Below, piece after piece: positions 17,375-26,270 of a DNA stretch of 64,000 nucleotides. The notes beneath the pieces were generated by a model that ran no database searches, was not told the DNA's origin, and worked only from the letters and a program-made list of their open reading frames with translations. The position numbers and the translations under genes were made by a program. Each line of letters begins with the position of its first letter. Position 1 is the first letter of the stretch. This DNA is from Leptolyngbya sp. SIO1E4. GTDB taxonomy: Bacteria; Cyanobacteriota; Cyanobacteriia; Phormidesmidales; Phormidesmidaceae. The DNA lies in assembly GCA_010672825.2 (NCBI GenBank), contig JAAHFU020000001.1, positions 2,294,001 through 2,358,000 of the forward strand, written 5' to 3'.

Positions 17375-19441
17375 ATGCCCAATCATCTCGCTCAAGCTCA
17401 GAGTCTCTATCTACGCAAACATGCTGATAACCCGGTCGATTGGTGGCCTTGGTGTGATGCTGCCCTAGAGGCGGCCCAGCAAGACAATAAGCCCATTTTC
17501 TTATCGATTGGCTACTCCAGCTGCCACTGGTGCACGGTGATGGAGGGCGAGGCGTTTTCAGACCCTGAGATCGCAGAGTACCTAAATGCCTACTTTATGC
17601 CTATCAAAGTTGATCGGGAAGAACGTCCCGACATCGATAGCATCTATATGCAGGCATTGCAAATGATGACTGGGCAAGGGGGCTGGCCACTCAATATCTT
17701 CCTTACCCCTGACGATCTCATCCCTTTTTTTGGGGGAACCTACTTTCCTGTTGATCCTAAATATGGCCGCCCTGGATTTCTGCAAATTCTGCAAACGCTC
17801 CGTCGCTTTTTCGATACGGAAAAAGCGAAAGTCAGTACGGTCAAGACTGAAATTCTAGAGAATCTCCAGAAATCGGCTGAGCTGCCAGCAGCCGACGACT
17901 TAAGCCAAGCGGTGTTAGAGCGTGGGCTAGCGTCAAGCGCTCAAATTTTAGAACCGACGGGTTATGGAACTTGTTTCCCCATGATTCCCTATGGCACCAC
18001 GGCGCTGAGAGGTAGCCGCTTCACGCTAGTCGGAGAAGTTCCCGAGAGCCTCTCCGTCTGTACTCAGCGGGGGTTAGACCTGACCCTGGGGGGTATTTTT
18101 GATCATGTGGCTGGGGGGTTTCATCGCTACACTGTGGATCCTACCTGGACAGTTCCTCATTTTGAGAAGATGCTCTATGACAACGGTCAGATTATGGAGT
18201 ATCTGGCCGATTTGTGGAGTCTGGGCGTGCAGGAACCCGCCTTCCAAAGAGCGATTACTCACACCGTGCAATGGCTAACTCGAGAAATGACAGCCCCTGA
18301 AGGGTATTTCTATGCGGCTCAAGATGCCGACAGCTTTATGAATCCGGATGCGGCTGAACCGGAGGAAGGGGCTTTTTATATTTGGCATTACTCGGAGTTA
18401 CAAACCCGTCTCGGTGAGGAATCACTCGCATCGCTAGCCGAGCACTTTACCGTGACAGAAACGGGTAACTTTGAAGGCTGGAATGTGCTGCAGCGGAAAC
18501 AGCCTGGACTATTGGAAGGGCAGATCGAAGCCGATTTAGCGACCTTGTTTCAAGCGCGCTATGGTCAGTCTCTCAACGAGCTTGAGCAGTTTCCGCCAGC
18601 GCGTAATAATCAGGAAGCCAAAACTCATCGTTGGCCAGGACGGATTCCAGCCGTTACAGACACGAAAATGATCGTGGCTTGGAATAGCCTGATGATTTCT
18701 GGTTTGGCCAGAGCTGCTGAGGTTTTGGGCCGCAAAGACTACTTTGATATTGCGGCCCGTGCAGCCCACTTCATCTTGCAGCATCAGGAAGTCAACGGTC
18801 GCCTACATCGCCTCAACTATGAAGGCACGCCTACAGTGCTGGCTCAATCTGAAGATTATGCCTTTTTCATCAAAGCCCTACTAGATTTATATCAGGCGGC
18901 ATGGGTATGGCCGCTCCATGCCAATGAAACCCCCTGGTTAGACCATGCTCTGAGAATACAGTCAGAATTTGATCAGTGGTTATGGAGTGAGACAACAGGC
19001 GGTTACTACAATACCGCTAAGGATGCTAGCAACCAGCTACTGGTTCGAGAGCGCGCCTATCAGGATAATGCCACCCCAGCTGCGAATGGGTTAGCCATTA
19101 CCAATCTGGTTAAACTGGCTCTGCTGAGTGAAGATTTAAGGTACTTAGATCGAGCTGAACAAGGCTTACAAGCCTTTGGGGCTGTGATGGTGCAGATGCC
19201 ACGTGCCTGTCCAAGTTTATTGGCTGCCCTTGATTGGTTTCGCCACGCCACTCTGGTGAGAACCCTCCCGGAGCATTTAGGAACGCTGATTGCTCAGTAC
19301 GCTCCGACAGCCGTATTTAAACCTTCAGAGACATTGCCATCAGGGACCGTTGGGATGGTATGCGAAGGTCTTTTCTGCAAAGAACCTGCGGTGAGTTTGG
19401 CCATACTGCAGCAACAGCTCCAGGCCAGCCAGCAGCTGTAA
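17375..19441 (+). CDS. Thioredoxin domain-containing protein, YyaL/SSP411 (DUF255) family
   Basis: The product has 688 residues, full length for the family. The N-terminal thioredoxin-like domain carries C50-HW-C53 (SSCHWCTVM), then KVDREERPDIDSIYM and GGWPLNIFLTPD. The middle and C-terminus form an alpha/alpha toroid like N-acylglucosamine 2-epimerase, with GGIFDHVAGGFHRYTVD, PHFEKMLYDNGQIMEYLADL and YAAQDADSF. Activity is not established; a redox or carbohydrate role is suggested only by the domains. The segment EPTGYGTCFPMIPYG, with its extra Cys, replaces the GGFGGAPKFP of most bacterial members and appears to be the cyanobacterial form. The exported unknown lies just upstream. Confidence 0.92.
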   Translation: MPNHLAQAQSLYLRKHADNPVDWWPWCDAALEAAQQDNKPIFLSIGYSSCHWCTVMEGEAFSDPEIAEYLNAYFMPIKVDREERPDIDSIYMQALQMMTGQGGWPLNIFLTPDDLIPFFGGTYFPVDPKYGRPGFLQILQTLRRFFDTEKAKVSTVKTEILENLQKSAELPAADDLSQAVLERGLASSAQILEPTGYGTCFPMIPYGTTALRGSRFTLVGEVPESLSVCTQRGLDLTLGGIFDHVAGGFHRYTVDPTWTVPHFEKMLYDNGQIMEYLADLWSLGVQEPAFQRAITHTVQWLTREMTAPEGYFYAAQDADSFMNPDAAEPEEGAFYIWHYSELQTRLGEESLASLAEHFTVTETGNFEGWNVLQRKQPGLLEGQIEADLATLFQARYGQSLNELEQFPPARNNQEAKTHRWPGRIPAVTDTKMIVAWNSLMISGLARAAEVLGRKDYFDIAARAAHFILQHQEVNGRLHRLNYEGTPTVLAQSEDYAFFIKALLDLYQAAWVWPLHANETPWLDHALRIQSEFDQWLWSETTGGYYNTAKDASNQLLVRERAYQDNATPAANGLAITNLVKLALLSEDLRYLDRAEQGLQAFGAVMVQMPRACPSLLAALDWFRHATLVRTLPEHLGTLIAQYAPTAVFKPSETLPSGTVGMVCEGLFCKEPAVSLAILQQQLQASQQL

Positions 19442-19496
19442 GAGAATGCTGATATGGAACGTTGATTTTCAAAACTCAAGCAAGCCGGTTGCGCCT

Positions 19497-20648
19497 TCAC
19501 CGATCTGCGATCATGGCGGTCGGTGAAGGTTCCTCTGACATTGACGGTGTCTTAGGGGTCAATTGGGGCGATCGCTGCTTACGTTCGGCCATTAATTTGG
19601 GCCGAAGATACAGATTCTCAAGTAGAACAGCTCCCCCAGCAATCCAGGGTGGAACAATCAACGCTCCAATAATGCCTAAAACCTGCGTTCCCCCTAAAAC
19701 AGCTAAGAGCTGATAGAGCGGATGAATACCCACGGAAGAGCCGACCAGTAAGGGATCCAAAATATAGGTTTCCAGGTTTTGAATCACCACGTAGAGAATC
19801 AACACCCACAGAATCGTCCAGCCTCCTTGAGAAATCGCCACAACCAGCGCTGGGATTGCCCCCAAAATTGGGCCGAGAAAAGGGATGAGGTTGGTAACCC
19901 CAGAGATGGCCCCTAAGCCCAGGGCAAAGTCTGAGAGACCGAGCACGCTCAAGCTTACAGTGGTCGCCAGGGCTAAAATCGTTGATACCAGCAAGCGACT
20001 ACGGATATAGCTGCCCATACGATTACTGGCTGGCCCCACTTGGGCCGCAATGCGATCGCCCCATGGTTGGGGTAAAAGGCGGACAAAATTGTTTACCAAC
20101 GTTCGACTGTCTGCCAGCATGTAGCCAGACAAGAACAGCGCCAGGATGAGGCTGAAAAAGCCCCCTAAAATTCCTGTGGTAACCCCGTAGGAGCGGATGA
20201 GCAGCTGCTGACTAGAGCGAATAACCCAGCGCGTTAAGCCTTGAACATCGATGAGCTGATCAATCAACTCACTGGCAAAGTCAGGTCGTTCATCGTTGAA
20301 GGCAACAATCCAGGTTTCGGCATACTCCAACACCTGCTTGAGTGAGACTGGAATTTGTCTAAGCAGGCGTTCGATTTGCTCAACCACAGTGGGCCCAACC
20401 AAAAGCCCAATCCCCGTAATGACGGCGAGGATAGATAAATAAGTGAGAACAACTCCCAGCCAGCGAGGGATGCGGTAGCGTTCAGCCCAGTCCACAACAG
20501 GTGCGATTGAGGTCGCTAGGACGATCGCGATCATGAGGAGTAAAGCTAGACTACGCAACTGCCACAAAAGCAAGAGCAGAGGAATCGCCAGCAATAATCC
20601 AACCAAACTGCTGAGGGAGAGTGTGATCCGTTGTTCGTTAGAGGGCAT
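19497..20648 (-). CDS. AI-2E family transporter (TerC/TqsA-like permease)
   Basis: The 383-residue polytopic inner-membrane protein has hydrophobic pairs at both ends. The family core is present: a long extracytoplasmic-like stretch around residues 95-160, then GFFSLILALFLSGYMLAD, GLGAISGVTNLIPFLGPILGAIPALVVAI and NLETYILDPLLVGSSVGIHPLYQLLAVLGG. The family includes TqsA and Na+/H+ antiporters, so autoinducer export should not be assumed. The last 30 residues are soluble and Pro/Ser-rich. The gene is convergent with the DUF255 gene; the two stop codons are 55 bp apart. Confidence 0.9.
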   Translation of the reverse strand: MPSNEQRITLSLSSLVGLLLAIPLLLLLWQLRSLALLLMIAIVLATSIAPVVDWAERYRIPRWLGVVLTYLSILAVITGIGLLVGPTVVEQIERLLRQIPVSLKQVLEYAETWIVAFNDERPDFASELIDQLIDVQGLTRWVIRSSQQLLIRSYGVTTGILGGFFSLILALFLSGYMLADSRTLVNNFVRLLPQPWGDRIAAQVGPASNRMGSYIRSRLLVSTILALATTVSLSVLGLSDFALGLGAISGVTNLIPFLGPILGAIPALVVAISQGGWTILWVLILYVVIQNLETYILDPLLVGSSVGIHPLYQLLAVLGGTQVLGIIGALIVPPWIAGGAVLLENLYLRPKLMAERKQRSPQLTPKTPSMSEEPSPTAMIADR

Positions 20649-21001
20649 TCAAGAGTAGCACTACAGCCATGAGAAACCTTTCCATTGATCTATAGCAGAT
20701 CTGTCATCGTCCAGTGTCCCTAAGGCCCAAAAGATCCCAGATCAGTGAGCATAAGCGTGACTGAGACAAAAAAGCGTGTCTGCGTAGTACAGGGTGCTTA
20801 AGCCGGGGAACTTCCGATAGGAATTCACATTCAAACACAGTATCAGGGCCAAACATGAAGTTTGATGATGAAAAGGGCGTAAATACTGACTCGAATGTAA
20901 AGCCTGGGAAAAAAGCTCAATCGGGTGCAGCCGCTCCCATTCGGAATAGCGGTAGTGTAGTGTGAAAAGTCTTGTCTTTGGGTTAGCGACGGCTGCCTTA
21001 C
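20649..21001. other. Divergent intergenic region, AI-2E/SLC13
   Basis: This 353-bp gap must hold promoters for both flanking genes. I see no recognisable operator, hairpin or repeat. A 96-codon minus-strand frame (20742-21032) overlaps the SLC13 start and lacks coding character. Confidence 0.35.
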
Positions 21002-22792
21002 ATGGAACCAAATATCTTTGTGACGCTCGCAATTACCGCTGCTGCTCTCCTTTTATTTGTACTTGAGTGGCTGCCTGCAGATATTACGGCGTTCCTGGTC
21101 ATGGTGGTTCTGATGCTGACCAAGCAAGTGACCCCTGCTGAAGGCATCCAGGGGTTTAGCAACTCCGCCACCCTGACTGTGATGGCCATGTTTATTCTAA
21201 GTGCCGGAATTGCTCGCACCGGTGCGCTCCAAAAAGCAAATGAGCTGTTACTGCGCTGGTCGGGTAAGCGCACCTCTCAACAGGTGATGGCATTGGGCAT
21301 GATTACAGGGCCGATGTCAGCGTTGGTCAACAATACCGCAGTCGTCTCCGTCTTTTTACCCTTGGTAGAAGATTTGTGCCGTCAGAAAGGGATTTCGGCA
21401 TCCAAGCTGCTGATGCCGCTATCGTTTATCACGATTATGGGCGGCATGTTAACCGCGATCGGCACCTCTACCAATGTTTTGGCGAGTGGCCTTTCGTCTC
21501 AACTGGGCTACGGGGAGTTTAGCCTGTTTCAATTTACCCCCTTGGGATTAATTGTATTTGGGATTGGTTTACTCTATCTGGTTTTGGTAGCGCCAGCGTT
21601 GCTCCCTAGCCACACGCCTCCAGATATCCTCAGTCAAGATTATGGTCTCAAAGAATATGTGAGTGAGGCGGTGGTTACCCCTCGTTCTAGCCTGGTGGGT
21701 AAAACCTTGGGCGAAAGCCAGTTGCAGCGCAGATTTGATTTAGATGTGCTGGAATTGATTCATAATGGCAGTCGCTTTGCCCAACCGTTGGGGGATAAAA
21801 CCCTATCAGCAGGCGATATCTTAATTGTGCGCTGCAGCCGGAATGACCTGCTGGGGATTCGCGATAGTGAAGGGTTAGAGATTCTACCCGATGTGCAATT
21901 TGGGCAAAAGTCATGGCAGGCAGATTTATCGTCAGGGGAAGAAGGAATTGCTGAAGTGATGGTAGCTGCAAACGCTAACCTAATCGGCTCTACCTTGAAG
22001 GAACTGCGCTTTCGCCAGCGATATAACGTGACTGTTTTGGCGATTCGGCGCGGGCAGGAAGTGGTGCGCGATCGCCTCGGCAAAGTCCCGTTGCGATTTG
22101 GGGATTTACTGCTGATGCAAGGTCCCAAACAAAGCTTTGTGGGCGTGCAAACCAGCCGTGACCTGCTCTTGCTAGAGCAGCAAAACGTTGAAACACTTCG
22201 ATCTCATAAGGCCAATACCGCTATTGCGATCGGGCTAGGGGTTGTAACGTTAGCAGCGACCGGGCAATATCCAATTTTGGTGTCCGCGCTAGCAGGGGCG
22301 GTCTTAATGGTCCTCACAGGATGTTTAAAGCCTGGTGAGCTTTATCAGTCAGTGCGGTGGGATGTCATTTTTCTGTTAGCCAGTTTGATTCCTCTTGGGA
22401 CAGCAATGGGGCATTCAGGCGCAACCCGGTGGCTAGCAGACCAGTTGGTCGTGTTCAGTGGGCAACTCTCTGGCTATTGGATGATAACTCTGCTGTTCGT
22501 GGCAACTACGCTCATGACAGCCGTGTTATCAAATTCCGCGGCCATTATTTTGTTGTTGCCTGTAGGGGTTCAGGTGGCCAACAGCATCAATATCAATCCC
22601 CTCACGGTTATGTTTGTGATTACCTTTGCCGCCTCAAACAGTTTTTTGACTCCGATCGCATATCAGACCAACACGATGGTTTATGGCGCTGGCAGCTATC
22701 GGTTTCTAGATTTTGTCAAAGTTGGAGGTCCTCTGTGTCTTCTTATGACTCTGGTGACTCCACCCTTGGCAATCTGGCTATATGGCCTTTAG
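21002..22792 (+). CDS. SLC13-family permease with two TrkA-C domains, probable sulfate transporter
   Basis: The product is 596 residues. About five N-terminal and five or more C-terminal membrane segments flank two soluble TrkA-C/RCK domains (about residues 215-300 and 310-390; RSSLVGKTLGESQLQRRFDLDVL and NANLIGSTLKELRFRQRYNVTVLAI). Transport signatures are GPMSALVNNTAVVSVFLP and GGMLTAIGTSTNVLASG in the first half, and the matching VLSNSAAIILLLPVGV and FLTPIAYQTNTMVYG in the second. This architecture is found in the algal and cyanobacterial SAC1/SLT sulfate permeases. cysC follows 133 bp downstream on the same strand, which supports sulfate as substrate, but other anions are possible. Confidence 0.88.
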   Translation: MEPNIFVTLAITAAALLLFVLEWLPADITAFLVMVVLMLTKQVTPAEGIQGFSNSATLTVMAMFILSAGIARTGALQKANELLLRWSGKRTSQQVMALGMITGPMSALVNNTAVVSVFLPLVEDLCRQKGISASKLLMPLSFITIMGGMLTAIGTSTNVLASGLSSQLGYGEFSLFQFTPLGLIVFGIGLLYLVLVAPALLPSHTPPDILSQDYGLKEYVSEAVVTPRSSLVGKTLGESQLQRRFDLDVLELIHNGSRFAQPLGDKTLSAGDILIVRCSRNDLLGIRDSEGLEILPDVQFGQKSWQADLSSGEEGIAEVMVAANANLIGSTLKELRFRQRYNVTVLAIRRGQEVVRDRLGKVPLRFGDLLLMQGPKQSFVGVQTSRDLLLLEQQNVETLRSHKANTAIAIGLGVVTLAATGQYPILVSALAGAVLMVLTGCLKPGELYQSVRWDVIFLLASLIPLGTAMGHSGATRWLADQLVVFSGQLSGYWMITLLFVATTLMTAVLSNSAAIILLLPVGVQVANSININPLTVMFVITFAASNSFLTPIAYQTNTMVYGAGSYRFLDFVKVGGPLCLLMTLVTPPLAIWLYGL

Positions 22793-22925
22793 CCAATAGT
22801 CAGGGATTTCCCATAGTCTGATGTCTGATGGATGTTTACCAGAAGACATCGGGCACTCTGGATTAACGTCCTAAGAGTTGGAAAATCGTTTTGTCCACGC
22901 AACGTTAGGAGAATATCTATAAATC

Positions 22926-23474
22926 ATGGAACATCGTGGTGTAACCATCTGGTTTACCGGACTCAGTGGCTCAGGCAAGAGCACGATCGCCCATGCTCTG
23001 GCACAGCACCTGCGCGAGCGCAACTGCAAACTAGAAATTTTAGATGGTGATATTGTGCGAACCAACCTCACGAAGGGGTTGGGCTTTAGCAAGGAAGACC
23101 GAGATACCAATATTCGCCGAATTGGCTTTGTGTCTCACTTGTTGACCCGGAATGGCGTTGTTGTTCTGGTTTCCGCTATTTCTCCCTATCGAGTGGTGCG
23201 CGAAGAAGTGCGAGAGAAAATTGGAGACTTCTTTGAGGTGTATGTCAATGCGCCCCTTGAAGTCTGCGAATCCCGTGATGTCAAAGGTCTTTACAAGCGG
23301 GCACGGGCGGGTGAAATTAAGCAGTTCACCGGGATTGATGATCCTTACGAACCGCCGATGAATCCTGAAGTGACCTGTCAAACCGATCAGGAAACTTTGG
23401 AAGAAAGTGTCAATAAGGTGATTAGCAAACTAGAAGAGATGGGCTACATCACACCGATGGCCACAGCGGTGTAG
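22926..23474 (+). CDS. cysC: Adenylyl-sulfate kinase
   Basis: CysC phosphorylates adenylyl sulfate to PAPS in sulfate assimilation. The 182-residue product has the Walker A loop GLSGSGKST (residues 12-20), the substrate segment [44 protein letters not shown], and the lid region [25 protein letters not shown]. The ATG start gives the normal N-terminus. AGGAG lies 13 bp upstream, a rather long spacing. It probably shares an operon with the SLC13-type permease. A strong terminator follows. Confidence 0.96.
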   Translation: MEHRGVTIWFTGLSGSGKSTIAHALAQHLRERNCKLEILDGDIVRTNLTKGLGFSKEDRDTNIRRIGFVSHLLTRNGVVVLVSAISPYRVVREEVREKIGDFFEVYVNAPLEVCESRDVKGLYKRARAGEIKQFTGIDDPYEPPMNPEVTCQTDQETLEESVNKVISKLEEMGYITPMATAV

Positions 23475-23500
23475 AGCGAATTCTCAGAAATGTTTGCAGT

Positions 23501-23538
23501 CCCGTAGAGACGTGAATTTCTCGTCTCTACGGGATTTT
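23501..23538. terminator. Terminator between cysC and the CHASE2 gene
   Basis: A perfect 12-bp stem pairs CCCGTAGAGACG (23501-23512) with CGTCTCTACGGG (23522-23533) around a 9-nt loop, followed by ATTTTT. It is 26 bp after the cysC stop. The gene on the other strand ends at 23545, so it may act in both directions. Confidence 0.85.
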
Positions 23539-23544
23539 TAGCAT

Positions 23545-25167
23545 TTAAGATTCCTTTTGATCAGGTTTATCTGAGTCAGATTTATCTGAGTCAGAGGCTT
23601 TTAGACGACGGGCCTCTCGCTTTAAATTATCAAAGTAATCATCCATGTTTTCAGAGGGGTCTGGCGTTGTTGATCGCGGCAGCTCTTTTTTGGGCACTCG
23701 TTTACCCTGAGAAGATTGAGACTCTCGCTGTTGTCGCAATTGGCGGGCTTGCTGTTGCAAACTGTTGAAATATTCGGTTTCTGTGATCTCAGCCACTTGT
23801 TGGCCAAGCCGCGTTGTGTCGATTTCAATATCTAGCCTCAACAGACTTTTCATCTGCTTATAAACTGCTTTGCCATAATCGCTCTTGTTAAAGCGATCAA
23901 GCAGTACTACCCCACCCGCAGCCAAAGTTAGGACTAAAGCGGGCGGGACGATAGGCACCCATCCCCCCTGCAAAAAGAGAAGATAGCTGGCTCCATATAA
24001 GCCGCCCAGGAGAACACCTGCACCTAAAGCAAAGCAAATCGGCCGTCGGACATACCAAGCAAACAGGGCTCCTCCCAACCCCCAAGCAATGAGCCAAAGC
24101 CCTTCGCTGAAAGAAGACCAACTCCATATCAATGAACGACCCTCTAGCACAGCACTGAGGATTTGACTCACAGCCTGAGCGTGAACGATCACACCTGGCA
24201 TTTTCTGGCTGTCACGCAACCCACCGCTGTAAGGCGTGTAGAAGGTGTCTTTAGCTTGCGGTGTGGTGGCACCAATCAAAACAATGCGATCGCGGATTTG
24301 GTCTGGCGTTACCTGACCCGATAGCACCTCACTTAAACTTACCTGGGGAACTGCATCGCGGGCTGATCTGAAATTGAGCAGGAGCTGATACCCCGAAGCC
24401 TCCACATTGTGATAACCACCAACATGAGGATCGAGTCGCCGCAAAACAGTTTCTTGCAGTTTAATCTCCTGATTAGGCGTCAGTTCTGGGTTAATTCCCT
24501 CCCCTGCTAAATATCGCAGCGCCAGTTGCAGGCTGAACGAAAACAATTGCGCATTCGGATCGCTGCAGAGGTGGTCAACAACGGCACCGGATTCTTCAGG
24601 CGGTAAAGCGAGCAACAAACTCCGACGTAAAATGCCGCCTGAATCAACCACCAAATCAGAGAAACCTACTTGGGTTTCCGGCGTACCTGATGGGGGCGGG
24701 ACGCCGGGGGTGTCTGGGCTACTAATTTTGCAAACTGGAACGACCTGATCGTTTGTCTGAATTTGCTTTAGAAGCGCCTCATGGCCTTCGCCAATGGGGA
24801 CATCACGAAAAATATCCAGACCAACGGCACGAGGATTACCCGCAAGTACAACCTCTAAGACTTCTGAGAGCGTACTGTCTTGAATCGGCCATTCGCGCCG
24901 TGACTGAACATCCGCTTCGCTAATGCCAACTACTAGGATGCGCTCATCTGGGTCTAGCGCTGGCCGAAGCCGCATCATTTGGTCATAGACCCCTAACTCT
25001 AAGCCTTGTAAACCTCCAATCGCACGAATGCCGAACACGACCGCGCTGGTTGTGATCGTGGAAAGGACGATAGGGTGCCCCAATCGACCGACCCAATTCA
25101 AACACTTTTGAGCCCAAGGCATTAACTTTGGGGCTTTATGGGGTGGCGTATTGGCCATGAGGGTCAA
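23545..25167 (-). CDS. CHASE2 domain protein without a recognised effector domain
   Basis: The product is 540 residues. A hydrophobic segment at about residues 32-50 is followed by an extracytoplasmic CHASE2 sensor region (YDQMMRLRPALDPDERILVVGI, NPRAVGLDIFRD, VVLIGATTPQAKDTFYTPYSG). Three membrane segments follow at about 345-430. CHASE2 normally feeds a kinase, cyclase or GGDEF domain. Here the cytoplasmic tail is only about 110 residues, charged and coiled-coil-like (LQQQARQLRQQRESQ, ending in SDSDKSDSDKPDQ). It may signal through a partner protein or be a structural membrane protein. It is divergent from a DUF928 gene, a pairing I recall from other cyanobacteria. Confidence 0.87.
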   Translation of the reverse strand: MTLMANTPPHKAPKLMPWAQKCLNWVGRLGHPIVLSTITTSAVVFGIRAIGGLQGLELGVYDQMMRLRPALDPDERILVVGISEADVQSRREWPIQDSTLSEVLEVVLAGNPRAVGLDIFRDVPIGEGHEALLKQIQTNDQVVPVCKISSPDTPGVPPPSGTPETQVGFSDLVVDSGGILRRSLLLALPPEESGAVVDHLCSDPNAQLFSFSLQLALRYLAGEGINPELTPNQEIKLQETVLRRLDPHVGGYHNVEASGYQLLLNFRSARDAVPQVSLSEVLSGQVTPDQIRDRIVLIGATTPQAKDTFYTPYSGGLRDSQKMPGVIVHAQAVSQILSAVLEGRSLIWSWSSFSEGLWLIAWGLGGALFAWYVRRPICFALGAGVLLGGLYGASYLLFLQGGWVPIVPPALVLTLAAGGVVLLDRFNKSDYGKAVYKQMKSLLRLDIEIDTTRLGQQVAEITETEYFNSLQQQARQLRQQRESQSSQGKRVPKKELPRSTTPDPSENMDDYFDNLKREARRLKASDSDKSDSDKPDQKES

Positions 25168-25439
25168 CTAAAAACGTTTACAAAGACGGCAAGTGCCTAT
25201 TGATTTTAACGGGTACTCAGGCCGGAACCTTTTATCTATAAATTCACTCAAAATCTGTAACGTTTACCTGAAATACCAGAATCTTCCAGTGTAAATAGTA
25301 GATGAAGACATTCTGCTATTCGTAACATGGAGATCTTAACGCTGGATGCCTTGTAAAGTGGGTGATCATGAGTTCTCAAGTATGCAATTTGCTGACCAAT
25401 ATTGCTTTGCCTACTTGATATCTGGGTTAATTAAGTTCT

Positions 25440-26195
25440 ATGAAAAACCGTCGTCACATACACCGATTTATTTTCTGGCGCATCGCGGGCATCTTGCTAA
25501 GTGGCAGTTTAACGGTGGGATCCCTGCCTGCGATCGCCCAAGCCCCCTTTCGCCTCAATTTGCCTGATTTAAGAGCACCGGGTAATCGCGAGTCCGGTTC
25601 TACCCGCAGTACCACGTGCATTGATCCAGATGAACAAGTCATTGCCTTGGTCCCCCAAAGCAATTACGGCCAAACGCAAGATGGCTATCCCACGTTTTAT
25701 TTCTACTTACCCCCCACCACTGCCCAGTATGTGAAGTTCCGTATTGATGATGGAACGACCAACGAAACCTTCTACGAGGGCCAGTTTAGTATTACTGGAG
25801 ACTCAGGTATTTTTGGTCTGACGTTGCCCGCTGGTGGCGTTCAAAAGCCTTTAGAAATTGGACAGTCCTACTACTGGTACCTCACGGTTGTCTGTGAGGT
25901 CGGCACCGCTGATCGCACCGGCGACGTTACCATCGACAGTACGGTAGAGCGGGTTCAGCCACTCGTAGACAGTACGCAAACTGCCCGCGCAGACTTACCT
26001 CGGCTGTATGCTGAAGCCGGGTTATGGTACGACGCGCTTGCGGTCTCCGCAGATCTCAAACAAGCCGATAATGCTGCCCCTTGGAACACCCTATTAAGTG
26101 CCGTTGAATTAGAGAACTTACTGCCTGTACCGGTTCTGTCTGGGGAATTGGCTTTCGAAGACTCTGCCGTTCTGGGGGGTGAAGATGTCAACTAG
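25440..26195 (+). CDS. DUF928 domain-containing exported protein
   Basis: The product is 251 residues. A signal peptide ends near LPAIAQA (about residue 35). The mature part has the DUF928 pattern: CIDPDEQVIALVPQSNYGQTQDGYPTFYFYLPP, ETFYEGQFSITGDSGIFGLTLPAGG and LEIGQSYYWYLTVVCEV, with a helical C-terminal half (LPRLYAEAGLWYDALAVSADLK). A fold of beta sandwich plus helices acting in the periplasm is likely. Function is unknown. The divergent CHASE2 gene shares a 272-bp regulatory region with it, so a signalling partnership is plausible but untested. Confidence 0.87.
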   Translation: MKNRRHIHRFIFWRIAGILLSGSLTVGSLPAIAQAPFRLNLPDLRAPGNRESGSTRSTTCIDPDEQVIALVPQSNYGQTQDGYPTFYFYLPPTTAQYVKFRIDDGTTNETFYEGQFSITGDSGIFGLTLPAGGVQKPLEIGQSYYWYLTVVCEVGTADRTGDVTIDSTVERVQPLVDSTQTARADLPRLYAEAGLWYDALAVSADLKQADNAAPWNTLLSAVELENLLPVPVLSGELAFEDSAVLGGEDVN

Positions 26196-26217
26196 CCAGT
26201 GCAGGTGTCCTCAAAAT

Positions 26218-26245
26218 ACCTGCTGCTTAAGACCTGCTGCTTAAG
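26218..26245 (+). repeat. 14-bp tandem duplication
   Basis: ACCTGCTGCTTAAG occurs twice in direct succession in the short convergent gap between the DUF928 gene and stpA. It has no terminator structure that I can see. Confidence 0.7.
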
Positions 26246-26270
26246 GTAGACGTCTTTAGGGCTGGCGGTC

